From positions 6,324,001-6,388,000 of the forward strand of contig JAUJPP010000012.1 of the NCBI GenBank assembly GCA_030562195.1: DNA of 64,000 nucleotides, given 5' to 3'. The position numbers and the translations under genes were made by a program. Source of the DNA: Nipponacmea schrenckii. Its lineage: Eukaryota > Mollusca > Gastropoda > Lottiidae. This document shows, piece by piece, positions 12,901-24,932 of the stretch. A model generated the notes under the pieces. That model did not search any database. It worked only from the letters and a program-made list of their open reading frames with translations, and was not told the origin of the DNA. Every line of letters starts with the position of its first letter. The stretch's first letter is position 1.

Positions 12901-15900
12901 TTATTCTTTATTCGTTTTTCGTTATTCGTTATTGTAGCACTTCTAGATGTTTAAATGACTTTGACTTTGAAAATTGGGATATATAACTAGAAACGAGTCT
13001 ATTATATTTGTTATTCGTTCTTTTGTAAGCACCCACCAAGAGAGGGATATTCGCTATTCTTTTCGTTATTCGTTATTCGTTTTTCGCTATTTTTTGTTTT
13101 TTATTCATTTTTCGGTATTCGTTATTCGTTTTTTTTTATTAGTTTTTCGCTATTCGTTTTTTACTTTCGATTTTCTTTTTTCGCTTTTCGTTATTTGTTT
13201 TTCGTTATTCGTTCTTTTGCAAGCACCAAGAGGAGGATATTCGCTATTTGTTTTTTGTTTTTCGTTATTCGTTTTTCGTTATTGTAGCACTTCTAGATAT
13301 TTAAATGACTTTGACTTTGGAAATTGGGATTTATAAGAAGAAACAGAGTCTATGATATTTCTTATTCGTTCTTTTGTAAGCACCACGAGGGGGATATTCG
13401 CTATTCGTTATTTGTTTTCGTTATTTGTTTTTTGTTTTTCGTAAATGGTTATTGGCTATTCGCTTTTCGCCTTTAGTTATCCGTTATTGTAAAACTTCTA
13501 GATGTTTAAATGACTTCACTTTGTGTTTTTCATTGTTTTATGTGGTATAGATCTTCTAAAAGGTAGTGAGAGGGATATCGGGGATTGGGGGCGGCGAATC
13601 CTTCTCTGTTCTGACTCCCGGCGAGGCTTGACAGGCTCTCTTATACCACAACCTGGACCCTGGATGCCCAACATGCAAGCTATTGGTTGGCATAGCTCGA
13701 TGCAAGCTGTCCTCTTCAAACATGCATGCACTGTCCGTACTAGATTTATAATCCAGGACACACACTCATCCCCTTTTACAGTGGAAACAATAATACAATA
13801 TATCAAATAAATTGTAGGTAGATTAAAGGGACTACTCCTTTCGTCAAAAACGAATAACGAATAACAAACTAACTTCACACTGCCGAAAACCACTGACTGC
13901 TGCTCATACGTCTGCGAAATCAACCACATAAACTTTGGTACGCTATCCACTATTCTGTAATGTAGAAGATTAAATTTAACACTATAAATTTATTTACTAC
14001 GGTATTTGCAAAGATAGTTTTCGAATAGAATCAAAACATAAAAAAGAAACTGGGCAAGAGTGTTAGCCTACATTACAGGTTGCGTCTTAAGCCTGATCTT
14101 AAAAAGTTATTTCTTTCAACACAAGTTTGCATGCTGTTCCATCGTGGTCCGGACTACACTATCGGTGACGCCAATTATATTGTGACCCATCGTTGATGGA
14201 AAGAAGAAATCAACTTATATTTACATCTTTATTTCCGCCATTCCTCACCTCGCTCCGAACTATCTTACCCCTTCACTCACTCTTAAACCTCACAAAATTT
14301 AACCGTTCTGAGAATGGTACGGATGAAGTTTGTGTCATGTAAATGTTCGAGCGTTCTCAGAACGGTTCCAATTCTGGCCCACCTCGAAGACGTGATCTCG
14401 AAACGGTTCTCAGACCGGACTCGATAAATGTTTTGTAGTGTGAACGCGAAGCGTGTTGAGAATGAATTTGTTGCGCGTATGCATTGGCCCACCTTCACCT
14501 TTTCCCGCGCAATTTGATCATCACCAGGAGCTTTGTTTGTTTTCATCCGGGTTATATAGACGTCTATATTTACCTCTTTCGCAAAGAATTCCATGAGAAT
14601 GCTTCTGAGAGCAGTCAACCGTATACCTTATTATTTTGGAACCGTTCTCCACACGCTCGTTTTATTGTTGGTGTAATGTGATTTTATCACAAACGCATTG
14701 TCGATAATTATTATAATAAGATCGAAATTGAAGTATGTATTCTTTCGAGACTATTGATAACATTCTAGTGTTAAATGTTATGACAATTGACTAAATTATC
14801 AACAGTTGATGACATGTTAAATGCCGACTCTTTCAATACAGGAATGCCCGAGGTTCCAATTCCTAAGGCTGTACCATTGATTACTCTGACATACATCTTT
14901 TAGATATCATCATTTTTTTGTGCTCTTTCTCTATTTTGTATGCTTTTTGTATACAGTATATACAAATGTACATGATGTTTATTATGTTGTTTTTTAGAGT
15001 ATATTATTCTATTGTAAAAATAGATAAACATGTCAATATATTGTAAACAATCGCCACCATATCTTTCATTTTGACAGTTGATTGTTTAGTCTCTAATATG
15101 TCGTGATGGAATTAACTTCTTGTATATTATCACGTAAAGACGGCAGCTGCATGAGGGTGAACAAAAAAAATGTGGTGTCAAAGGATCTCCTTCACACAAA
15201 CAAATTAATAAACAATATATCCTTATATAAACCTTTCCATTCGCATTACTTTCATAATGTGACGTTTAGGATGCAATCGAATCGATTTTGCATTTAGAGG
15301 CATCTAAGTGTGTACGTCGAGATACGGAGCACGGGTTCTTGGTCGTGTGTTTTTTTACCTGGATTGAAAGAACACGATTTTTAGATTGTTATTAACACCG
15401 TAGAATTCTGTCTGCAAATGTGGCATTACTTCTGGCTAGTCACGCATCTACTACTATTTTGTTTATATAATATTGTGAACATACTGGTATTCATTGGTAG
15501 CAGAATGCACAATGTTGTAGGTAAAAATATTTATCTCAATTATCTATAACTGGTGTTTCAACACCTATTTTTTTATTTATTCAAGTGCCAACTTACAATC
15601 GTGTCGTTAAATAGCTTTTGATTGTACAATCTTTCAACAGAATTTAGATCGTATCACGAAGACTATGTCAGACGAGCCGAAAAAAATGAATACAGATTCA
15701 ATCAATGAGGTAAAAACGTATGAAGATTATGTTTAGTGCTGAAGGATGAAATACGTCTAAAATATGTGGCGTATTCCGGTTGTCAAGAATTTAAATTAAC
15801 CCTTACTGAAAGTTCGCTGAATGTTTCCAATAACTGTACTGCAATTTTAATCATTATTATAACTCTAAACTGTACAGTCAATGATACACAATAACTGTCA

Positions 15901-18900
15901 TCTAAATATTGTTCAAAACACTGAGAATTAGGCATTGAATTATTTGAATCGTGTTGCTTGGCTGAAAGCTCTTCGATATAAGCAATGTTCCTTTTATTTT
16001 AATCTGTATGAAATCTGTTTAACTAGGAGGTTGTTAAAAAGTCCCCTAAATGTTACCTTGAATGCTTCACCACTGTCAAAATCAATTACATGACCCCGAA
16101 ATGCCAAAACACACAGACGTAATTTTTGGATTAAGGTTATTGTTGTTCTGTTTGACTGAACGTTCCTGAGTTTATTCTGTGAGGATTTTTTAGGCCAAGA
16201 AATGTCAGCATGTACCTGGATGTGTCAGTGGATGATATTTTGCAGGTATTGACGTTATGTGCCCAGAAGAAAGATTTAATTTAAGAGAATTATGTTTATT
16301 ATTCTCACAGTCTGGTCTGTAATTCTACACGTAAACACTGTCTATTATACATGCTGTTTTAACCTGAAATTGTTAAATTTAGATCATTATAACTTAGTTA
16401 TCGTGTGAGATAAAGCAAAATGTTTCTCCAACTTTATGGTGAAAGTGTTTAATAATATATGATAATTGAATAGCAATTGCTGCCAACTCATAAGGTCAAG
16501 ATGTCAAGCATATATTGGCAGATACACTTCTATGCTATCAGCTCAGCTGGACGAACTCACAACAGAAGCAACCAATTATGCTTCTACTTTAGCCTTTTAA
16601 AGAGCATTTTTTCTCATATTCTATAAACGGGTCACCCAAATCCGCTATCAAGGTCCGCCTTTCTAATGGTGATGGTGTGTTCTTGAAAAATATCCTAATG
16701 TCCCCTACTATTCTTTTATTCTGATTGGGATGCACCTATTGTCTTATCGCCTACAAACTGATAAACACACACCTTGGTAAAATATATTGTAAGAGTGTTA
16801 AATTGTGTCGTGTTGTGTGATCTCTTCTTAATCCACTTATTCTCATCACCATCTATTAAGAGATGGAGATGAATCTATCTAATGACCTGTAGCATTAGAC
16901 ATGGTCTCCCTGATCTCTGTTGTATTGAAGTCCTGCCAACATATAAGTCTGGTTTGTAATTTACTAGTATATTAGACGACCACACAAGCATTTCATAGGG
17001 AGTCTCTGAACATGATTCCATTTATGCTATTTATAAATGGGCATGCGAGTCTCAATTCTTTCCATTCCATGTCAATCTTTAGTATTTGATGGATCGACAA
17101 TCATGCGCGCTTGTTAATTATAGAGTCAAAAGTAAAGAGACATTCTGTAAGCGATAATGCCATAGATAAATGGGAGCTATACCTAAAGAGATTCTGTAAC
17201 TGTTAAGGTGATTAGCACATCAATTTAGTTGTGTGTAATATTTAGACATTAAGGATGTCACAATAACCTCACATGGTATGAGAATTATGTATCGTTCTGC
17301 ATGTGTACTCGTTAGCTTATTCACCCTGGGATTATAAAAATTGATCACAGAACGTCACATCCGGTACACTTTATTGTGTTTTTATTTTGGTGCGCAAAAT
17401 CTCCACTACTTGCTCCCATTGCAACGTGTGTTTTGATCTTCACTTTATTAAAAGATAAAAACGATCATCCTCAATCATGTACCTGTTTTGCAAAATAATA
17501 ACTTAATACACTAAGAAACTTGGTTAAAGTCGTTGTAGATCAAGTCAAGGTAAAAAAATGTGGATATAGATCACACCTGGTACTCTAATGAAAATGCGTA
17601 CATCATGAAAAAATATTCGAAAAGATAGACATCATGGCCGGAAGAATAATAAATCTGTACATGCCTTACATGTATACGCTTTGTGGATAATATTATGGAG
17701 ACCATAAATATTTCCACTCCGCAATATACCCAACGATAGAAGCTTAATAAACATCGAATATGTTCGAAACAGTCAGATTTAGTAATATAATATTATACCT
17801 CATATGAAAAGTTCATTACTTTATTCAATATACTGATGGGGTAAATTGTTTTGAAAAATTATTTCGCATTACAAAGAATTTGATTTCGGTTGGACAACAA
17901 TAAGCGACAGGTAATAAGCAAATGTTCTATATATGACATTTAGTAATTGGTCGTATGATATAAATGTTTGTCGGTGGTATTAATTTCGATGTAAAGGCGT
18001 ATTAGCCTAATTCTGATAAAAATAGTACAGAAACTCAACATATTGGAAAATTGAATAAAACAAAATGGACGTGGGTCACTTAACTAGTGATAGTAACATG
18101 CGGAACATGATAAAAATTCTCGAAAATCTGAATTATCCGACACTCTCGGTAATCCGACTTTATTTTCCGGTCCCGATGTATGTCGGATTACTCAGAGTAA
18201 AACTGTACTTGTTAAGATGTCGGGTTTTGTTTTGCTATTAGGATCGTTATTATTTTGATTTATTATAAGAAAACAGAACATATTGATGAGTCTAAAGCAG
18301 TATTTGAATATGTGGTGGTTCCATTTCATATTGTTAAGTACGAAATAGCATATGGCTTCTATCATAAAACTGTATAATTTTGGAATTAGAAGTAGTTATT
18401 TCCTTTATAATACAGATATCACCCATTTTAATGTTTGTCTGTGATTACAGAGGGCTATAAATTTACACAAGTAGATATTACATTATTTATTGCTCGTGGC
18501 TGTCTTGATAAATTTATCTCCTGAAGAAAATGCAAACAATTCTCATATCAATTAAGTACATGGAAGGCAGATTGTGTATCTCTATGAAATATGTTCTGTT
18601 ATAAAAATTATTCATGATAACAGAAGGGTTTTAATCACAATCAGTGGTATGTAAAGTATTAATTAAGCAATCTTCTCAACAATATATTACTTAATTATTT
18701 TAATGTATGTACATATTTCATTTGTAAGTACATGTACACTTGAGCACTTCAAATATGGAATGATCATCTAATAGTTTACATAATATGTGAGCTACAAAAC
18801 CTCAGAATCCTAGACACGAAATTAATTCATTTCTTGAAGAACTATCTGAAATCACCATCAGGAATCTCAATACCAAGTTCAGCTTGAAAGAAAAGTAATC

Positions 18901-21900
18901 AGAAATAGTTATCTATCTATGCGATGACAAATCACCAATGTATTGAACTTGCTTATAATCTAGCGCTCATTTTGATCTGTTTTAGTCTTCGACCTTCACT
19001 TATCCAAAGATGACACTTAGCAGATGGGATATTAAAACTGATATTTTTGCAGGCAATATCGAATTTTACGCTATACATACATTTAAATCATTGCATTGAC
19101 TTGTGATTCATTGTGATTTTTGAAGGAATAACTACGTTTTTATACTGAAAAAAAACGAGCTTAAAATGTACTGCTCGATACATATGATTTATAGATGTTA
19201 GAATGATATCAATCCAATGATGTATTATTGGGAATGGACGTTGGTGCACGAAAACAGTGTGAGGATGACCTCGGATTGAAAGGTTTTTTCACAGTTAAAA
19301 CGAATTCGGTAATAAAAACCAAAATATCTTGCGAACTTTAAAAAAAATGATGATTCAATTTACCTGTTTCTATTTTTGAATGAAGATAAACACATGTGAA
19401 CTAAGATGTAATTAAATAATGAAAAACAGAAAACATGCTAATTCTTTCAGAGTGATTTGATAATAATCGCGCCAAACAGGGTTCGGGGATTAGGCTTCGC
19501 CAATTAAAATAAGTCAATAAATCAAATGCATGGCCGAGCTTAACACTTATATTTTATTTCCAAATTTCTTCCTCAGCAGTAATTTTTGTCGAGCCATCTC
19601 CAATGTTCTAAATGCCTATCATAATTATAACTTGTACGCTATATTCACTCACAATGCTAAAAGCGACAAGACAATGGTAGAGCGCTACGTCAAAAGTCTC
19701 GCCCAAGAAGATACATGGATGTGTTCCATTCATTACCAAGGCAGATTCAACTGCATAGAGTTGTCGAAAGTATGAAAATTACCATTCAACTCGACCTTTC
19801 AATCCACTCAAAATAATCAACATGTAAAGTTGTTCGTGCTCGTAGTCAAAATATGTGAAACGCATTTGGTACGTTTCTACAGCATTTAAAGTTTGAAACC
19901 AAAATTAACCGGTATATCGGTATTTAGCTCATATAGGTTTTAAGAATAAAAAAACATTACTAAAATGTAATATATGCACTAATTATGGTTATTATCTTAA
20001 TTGACGTGTATTTACCTTGCTGATTGCATCCTGCGAGTACTTTAATACATTCCTGTCTGGAACCTATGAAGACATTGATATGAGAAAAAATGCCCTGGCA
20101 GTAAATTATATTTAAATTTTAATATATATGCTGAGTATTGGGATATTTATTATAAAATTTAACTTCTAGTCAAACACGTTTAACACAAACTAAACGTTTG
20201 CTGAAATTCTCATAAGATCATAAGAACCATATACACATTTTGACTGTAGATTGGAACAATAAATAATTATTTCATACAGCAATTTATTCTCTATAATAGT
20301 GCTTAGATTCTCATGATTTTAATTCATTAACCTAGTGAAACCTTACATGTTATAATTGTAATTAGGCTATATTGTAATTATATACTGTACTGGAAGTAAT
20401 ATCAACTGGTATCAATTAGGTAATTAATAATGAATAGATTAATTGATAATAATTTTATAATATGATAATGTACCTGTCTAGACAAGTATGTTAATAAAAA
20501 AAGGTCTGGCGAGCTAAGAAAACATGCTGTTTGAATTTAATATTTTGTCTATATTCCGGTAAGTCATTGGTGTTGATTATGATGCCAACCTACTGTCAAA
20601 TTGGCTATTGTAAAAATATTATGTATTTTGGAAATAGTTTTCGTTCGTCCGGACAAAAATATCCTGAAGTTAGTGGCGTATTGGGGATGCCGCCCCTCGG
20701 GCAATTCTAAGATACGCTCCTGCTGGAGTTACCCCAGTGGCTCAAAATAGCAATTTTAATTTCGCCAATCAGATATTTTAGGTAACATTGAAGTTGAAGC
20801 TTTGATCTATTTGTTAAGTAAAAACATCTTTGATAGAAAGAACAACTTTTCTAGTCTATCAAACTTAAACGAAGCGCGAAATTGTTGCAATTTGCCTTGG
20901 CTTTTTGAAGCTTATCAGTATTTTTGTAGGTTAGCTTTTTATATAACATACACATTTGGCACGATTTGAACATCATTATACAATAATTATTGTACTTTTT
21001 TTCATACAAAATTCAAACTTAATCAAACCTACGATATTTCAAATGCAACCTGCTATGCCAGATATAACACACTATTTAGCTACTCTTGATCTTTTGAAGA
21101 GCTCTTGTGTTTACAAGTCGTTTGACTTGTAAAACGGTTTGTACAAGCTGTTATTTTACAGATCATAAAATACTTTATTCTATATTTCATACAACCTATA
21201 AATCTACAATTCGTTATTCAACCGTTTATTCAATATGTTATTCAATTGTTCATGTTATCATGTAACCTGTTATTCTAAACTTCGGACTATTCTACCGTAC
21301 ATATAACTTGTTATTCTTCATATCATGTGCCATATTATTAAGAATTTTAGACTTATTCTACAGTATATATTATTATATCCTGTTATTCTCATTTGACCAG
21401 TTAATCTAAACTTCGGACTGTTCGTATCATGTAACCTAGTATTCTAAACTTCGGATTGTTATTCTGCAGTATTTGTTATTCTTCATATCACGTAACCTGT
21501 TATTATACAGTACATATAACCTGTTATTCTCCATATCATTTGACCTATAATTCTACAATACATATAACCTGTTATTCTCCATATCATTTGACCTGTTATG
21601 TTACATTTCATACAACCTGTTATTCTCCATATCATTTGACCTGTTATGTTACAGTTCGTTTAACCTGTTATTCTCCATATCATTTGACTTGTTATGTTAC
21701 AGTTCATACAACCTGTTATTCTCCATATCATTTGACCTGTTATGTTACAGTTCGTATAACCTGTTATTCTCCATATCATTTGACCTGTAATTCTACAGTA
21801 AATATAACCTGTTATTCTCCATATCATTTGACCTGTTATGTTACAGTTCGTATAACCTGTTATTCTCCATATCATTTGACCTGTTATTCTCCATATCATT

Positions 21901-24900
21901 TGACCTGTTATGTTACAGTTCATACAAGCTGTTATTCTCCATATCATTTTATTAAACAGCTAATACAACCTGTTAGTATTGTTATCTTATTTCTGATGGA
22001 TTTAGTCAATATTTAATGTAACTTTATTTAGAATGATACACATGTATGTACATGTCAGTCATGGGATTAATGAATAGGTCGATGAGATTGGGAACGAAAG
22101 TAACATTATTGAACCCATCTATAGTAGTCTTTTCTTTCTTAAAACTGCAACCTAACAAAACATTATTAAGTCTAAGCAATTTCTTCAAACAAATTCTTCA
22201 CGCTAAATTTCATCCCAAAGATTAAACGAACCTCGGAAGTAACTAAATCGACAAGGACAAGAGATATTTCTGGTTTTTAATATGTGTACATGATTAGTAA
22301 TAAGCTTTGTATTCCAAATCGTTGCAGATCGTTCCGAATAATCAAATCTTTCTCGTAATTAAAAGAGTTAGTAATTAGTTTTCATTCATACGTTTCACTG
22401 ACGCTCAGTCGATAATATGATGAATATGAGTGTTCTTATGACATACCACGATTGTTGTATGCAAGGGAATATGTCAGACTGTCCTGGTATTTTGTTGATT
22501 ATTCCGTTAAGCAAATTCCCAAAACAACATAGTAAAAACGTGCCATGTATAATGAGCTTAAAGCGGTACTGCAAGGTTCCATACACATCAAATTTGTAAG
22601 TAAAATCAGTAGATGATTGACTGGTATATAAGGTAACTGGGATCTATAACTGCTGTAATGTTGCTGTAATAACACCAGGGTTGTAACATTTGTTCAAAAT
22701 ATGTCAAATTGATAATGTTTGGGGTTTAAATTTCAGCATCTGAGCTAAATAAACTGATTCAAAATGAAACAACTAATCGAAAAAGATATGGTTCATATGG
22801 CACCTGATCATATAAATAAACCATCAAATGAAAACTATAAATATTAACGAGAAACGAGGTATGGCTGTATATTGAAAGGAGCATGACATCAATATACAAT
22901 ATGTAAAAAGTATATTCAAGAACAAGCATAATCTAATCCTTTTCTTTTACCAATTGACTCAGCAATTGTTTCTAAATCGAACTGTTTTAAGATAAAATTC
23001 TGGAATATAATTCTACACTCCTATCAGTGAATGCAGAACCGAATTTGATAGTTTAGCAATTACTTAAACAATTTCTGCAAACAATTTAGAATTTTTGTCA
23101 GTTTTCTCGTTGCATTTTATTTATAGAACGTACTCACATTTCCTGCTATTTTACGGTCATTAAAAGTCGTTTAACCGATATGCTAGAGTATTATTAAGAT
23201 ACAAAAATTACTTTGTGAGTTTAATGAAACACAAAAATACCCCACACATACTCTCTTTATATATAATTACATTTGTCAATTTTAAGTACTGAATGTGCAC
23301 ATTTCAAAACTAATTCTATTTTATGGTCTATATTGTTTAATATAATGTTTAATTAAGGTAAAAATTGCTGTCTTTATTAACATCAAATTTATAATATGCA
23401 TACTATTAAGCATGGATATATGCGGTCTGTCTATTTTTAAAAAATGCAGGCACACATAACTGCACATTTATGGTAGAATTGGAAATATTTCATCAATCTC
23501 TATTGTGGATAACATGTCAGCGACCTTCACTTTCTTGCAAATTGATCTCTCTGGGGATGCTAAAATTAATTGAATTGTCTGAACTTGTGTTGACACAATG
23601 TGATTATCCATGTTTTACCCATAATTGAGTACCTATATCAATTTGAAGGGACTTTTGAAATTTATTTACGAAGAGTTGCTGTAGATTTGACCACACCTTA
23701 AATAGGACAAGGGTGATGTCTGATGTCAGTAGATTTCTGATTTTCTGCCTGATGACCGCGGTTTCAGATGACATTATTTGACCCCTCCCCCTCTAACAAG
23801 AAATCAATGATGGGTTGTCATTAAAGGCCTTTGCATGTTATATACTTCAGGTTTACCAAATGATAAAACACAATGGTATTCACAGGCTCAGACAGAAATA
23901 TCCTACTCTAGAGATGGTGACGACTGGATTATTAAAGTTGGCGTTAAAGGCATTCCAAATGGTCGCGTGTTCCGGTTTAAACTAGGAGAACCCTACGATT
24001 CTGCTGATATAGACGGATCCCCAATGAAAGTGAGACTCAAATATCATATAAGATTTAGCGGAGACGTTTGAATGCAGGCGTTTCGGGTATAACACTCTTA
24101 AACTGCTTAGGACCTTCTGCATATTCTTGAAGATGTGATTTCTGGAATGCTCCTGAGGAAGCTATCTCTCCTTTCTTTTGTGTCCAAGAATGTCTGCAAA
24201 ATATAAGGGCTGAAGTCTACTGGTATCCGTAGAAAATCAACGTATCTTCGAAATAGATGGTCGCAGATTCCAGAAGCCCAGGTCCACGATAGGAATCTAG
24301 AAAATTGAACATGAGCATCTTATAGATACTGCTTGCTACGTCCATTTTTAAACAATATTTAGATGATCTATAACCAATTGTATGATAATCTTTATTTGTA
24401 GAGTTTAATACAAGCCTGTGGAAATAAATTTCAAGAAAAACACAGCGCTGCTAGTTTACAAGGTGAAGAGATGGAAATAGAACGGTGGATAGAGAATGAT
24501 AGAATGATTGTGGTAAATATCTTTAATGAATAATTAACGAATCCTTCGATTTCGTTGTAGGAATTTGGTGTTCCTCTTTGTAGGTGACAATGTGATGACA
24601 GACTTTCTTCGATATACGATACATACTATGTCAATCCTCCGTTGGTAGAAGATCTCTAAACACCATAATATTTAGCCAGCCAACAAGTAAAGTGCTGATT
24701 TGTGTGTTGCTGGATATAGGTTGCTGATTGTGACAAGACTAGGTTTTAGAAATACATGAACATAAAATTTGTACATTTATATCTGAAGCCATTTTGACAA
24801 GCGAATCAAAAATTAGTTGAAGTTACAATATATTAAGTTACAATGCTTTCAATTAACAACGTTTTCTTTATATTTCAGCAAACAAGTTGTAAAGGAGCAA

Positions 24901-24932
24901 TGATGAAATCTCAATATGTTCGAGTAAATTGA
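3955..24932 (+). CDS. FABP: Fatty-acid-binding protein family (intracellular lipid-binding protein), four exons
   Basis: Exons: 3955-4030, 23851-24029, 24402-24512, 24879-24932 (420 bases, 139 residues). Exon 1 begins MSLDNFIGSW, matching the family's opening F-x-G-x-W. Exon 2 has the beta strands SYSRDGDDWIIKVG and FRFKLGEPYD, equivalent to the conserved FxLGxxFxE segment. Exon 3 starts SLIQACGNKF and carries Arg113 in EMEIERWI. Exon 4 ends SQYVRVN. The four-exon layout with phases 1, 0, 0 is the animal FABP pattern, and the length fits the usual 127-140 residues. FABPs are cytosolic ten-strand barrels that carry fatty acids or retinoids. Odd points: intron 1 is about 19.8 kb, and the C-terminal R-x-Y carboxylate-binding motif reads S-x-Y here (Ser133, Tyr135). 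The ligand is unknown. Splice calls are by eye, but the frame is continuous throughout. Confidence 0.85.
4311..5095. repeat. 46-bp minisatellite inside a 472-bp segmental tandem duplication
   Basis: Units of about 46 bases, with AGATCAGATATAGAATTCTA, CATTGCTCAGATATATAATG and CTAT, repeat from about 4432 to 4780 and again from 4915 to 5095. A unique-looking leader (AAATCAATTCTGT onward, with TTTCGGGTTTCTTTTTGCGG) occurs at 4311 and again at 4783, an offset of 472 bases. The leader plus part of the array has therefore been duplicated as a block. It lies in FABP intron 1, about 280 bases after exon 1. Confidence 0.85.
5096..9512. other. FABP intron 1, AT-rich, no gene seen
   Basis: The open frames here are short and lack splice context or recognisable protein similarity. 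No repeat family could be assigned. I see nothing beyond generic AT-rich intron sequence. Confidence 0.4.
9521..10878. mobile_element. Non-autonomous hAT-type DNA transposon, 1358 bp, with perfect 8-bp target duplication
   Basis: The left end is CAGGGGCGTAGCTACC. The reverse complement of the right end is CAGGAGCGTAGCGTGACC, so the termini are imperfect inverted repeats. The 8-base string CATGGGCC flanks both sides exactly (9513-9520 and 10879-10886). An 8-bp target duplication and CAGGGG-type termini are hallmarks of the hAT superfamily. The interior holds no transposase. It contains many degenerate copies of CGGTAAAACGCGGAATCGGTCG-like units and a duplicated block (about 10270-10400 and 10465-10575) built around GTCAGATGTATTTTCCGGG-like sequence, plus a C run at 10386-10402. 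It is GC-richer than its surroundings. The sequence fits a non-autonomous element mobilised by a hAT transposase encoded elsewhere. Confidence 0.85.
11575..12230 (-). pseudogene. Ty3/gypsy-type retrotransposon relic with integrase zinc-binding segment
   Basis: On the minus strand around 11700-11590 the reading VLQAAHDNPTSGH is followed by an in-frame stop and then GEQRTIDQIRHSFYWPG. This matches the integrase zinc-binding region of Ty3-type polyproteins (HD...GH..G..RT...I...F/YWPG). Upstream open pieces (12037-11645 and 12225-12043) are Arg/Asn/Glu-rich and not clearly alignable; they may be degraded polyprotein or unrelated. There is no reverse transcriptase, no protease motif and no visible LTR. 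The relic is dead: it has an in-frame stop inside the motif and is severely truncated. It lies in FABP intron 1, antisense to that gene. Confidence 0.55.
12425..13882. repeat. CGTTATT-rich repeat region bounded by inverted repeats
   Basis: The left boundary reads GTGAAGTTGGTTCGTTATTC. The right boundary, reverse-complemented, reads GTGAAGTTAGTTTGTTATTC, so the region is bounded by long inverted repeats. Inside are degenerate runs of CGTTATT/CGTTTTT and three spaced copies of a block starting GAAAATTGGGAT (about 12739, 12969, 13319) with AGCACCAAGAGGG nearby. A 250-base unique segment (13556-13800) near the right end is less AT-rich. No clear target duplication was found, so whether this is a non-autonomous transposon that amplified a short motif is unproven. 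The Phe/Ser-rich open frames here come from the repeat and are not genes. Confidence 0.6.
13883..18100. other. FABP intron 1 continued; only a weak candidate exon at 15641-15709
   Basis: Most of this stretch is AT-rich intron. Around 14290-14640 there is a GC-richer patch with repeated GTTCTCAGAACGG-like palindromic strings and two GGCCCACC motifs, probably an old transposon fragment. At 15641-15709 an acceptor (CTTTCAACAG) and donor (GAG then GTAAAA) bracket 23 open codons with an internal ATG. They cannot be joined in frame to the FABP exons. Nothing else was recognised. Confidence 0.35.
18115..18215. mobile_element. Possible pogo/Tigger-type short element remnant
   Basis: On the minus strand this reads as CAGTTTTACTCTGAGTAATC then CGACATACATCGGGACCGG, followed by GTCGGATTACCGAGAGTGTC and GGATAATTCAG. 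The CAGTTTTACTC start and the repeated GTCGGATTA/GTCGGATAAT core resemble ends of pogo-like non-autonomous elements. No clear boundaries or TA duplication were resolved, so the class is tentative. Confidence 0.35.
18216..20662. other. FABP intron 1 continued, no gene seen
   Basis: An 81-codon open frame at 19530-19775 has no recognisable similarity and no convincing splice context, so it is not called. The rest is AT-rich non-coding sequence. Confidence 0.35.
20671..20722. mobile_element. Very short hAT-like MITE (about 52 bp)
   Basis: The left end is TAGTGGCGTA and the right end, reverse-complemented, is CAGGAGCGTA, matching the terminal sequence of the larger element at 9521-10878. The flanks CTGAAGTT and CTGGAGTT look like an 8-base target duplication with one mismatch. 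The call is supported by terminus similarity and duplication length only. Confidence 0.4.
21480..21960. repeat. 48-bp tandem repeat (minisatellite) in FABP intron 1
   Basis: The unit CCTGTTATTCTCCATATCAT followed by TTGACCTGTTATGTTACAGT and TCGTATAA (48 bases) repeats about eight to ten times with small changes. More degenerate units (CCTGTTATTCT, ATATCATGTAACC) extend back to about 21180. Because 48 is divisible by three, long open frames appear on both strands, but they are repetitive Cys/Tyr/Thr or Ile/Trp/Arg strings and not genes. Its position is about 1.9 kb before FABP exon 2. Confidence 0.9.

Noticed and set aside
12744..13336. Phe/Ser/Tyr-rich open frames that look like membrane proteins
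   Set aside because: They arise from CGTTATT/CGTTTTT runs (FVIRYS-like peptides) in a repeat region and have no family similarity.
13516..13950. 144-codon minus-strand frame
   Set aside because: It lies in the less AT-rich end of a repeat region; no domain was recognised and there is no splice context.
19530..19775. 81-codon plus-strand frame starting MAELNTYILF
   Set aside because: No similarity or splice signals that fit; expected by chance or from an old element.
21456..22016. 186-codon Cys/Tyr/Thr-rich open frame
   Set aside because: It is a translation of the 48-bp minisatellite whose period is divisible by three; the opposite strand is equally open, and there is no start context or splice support.
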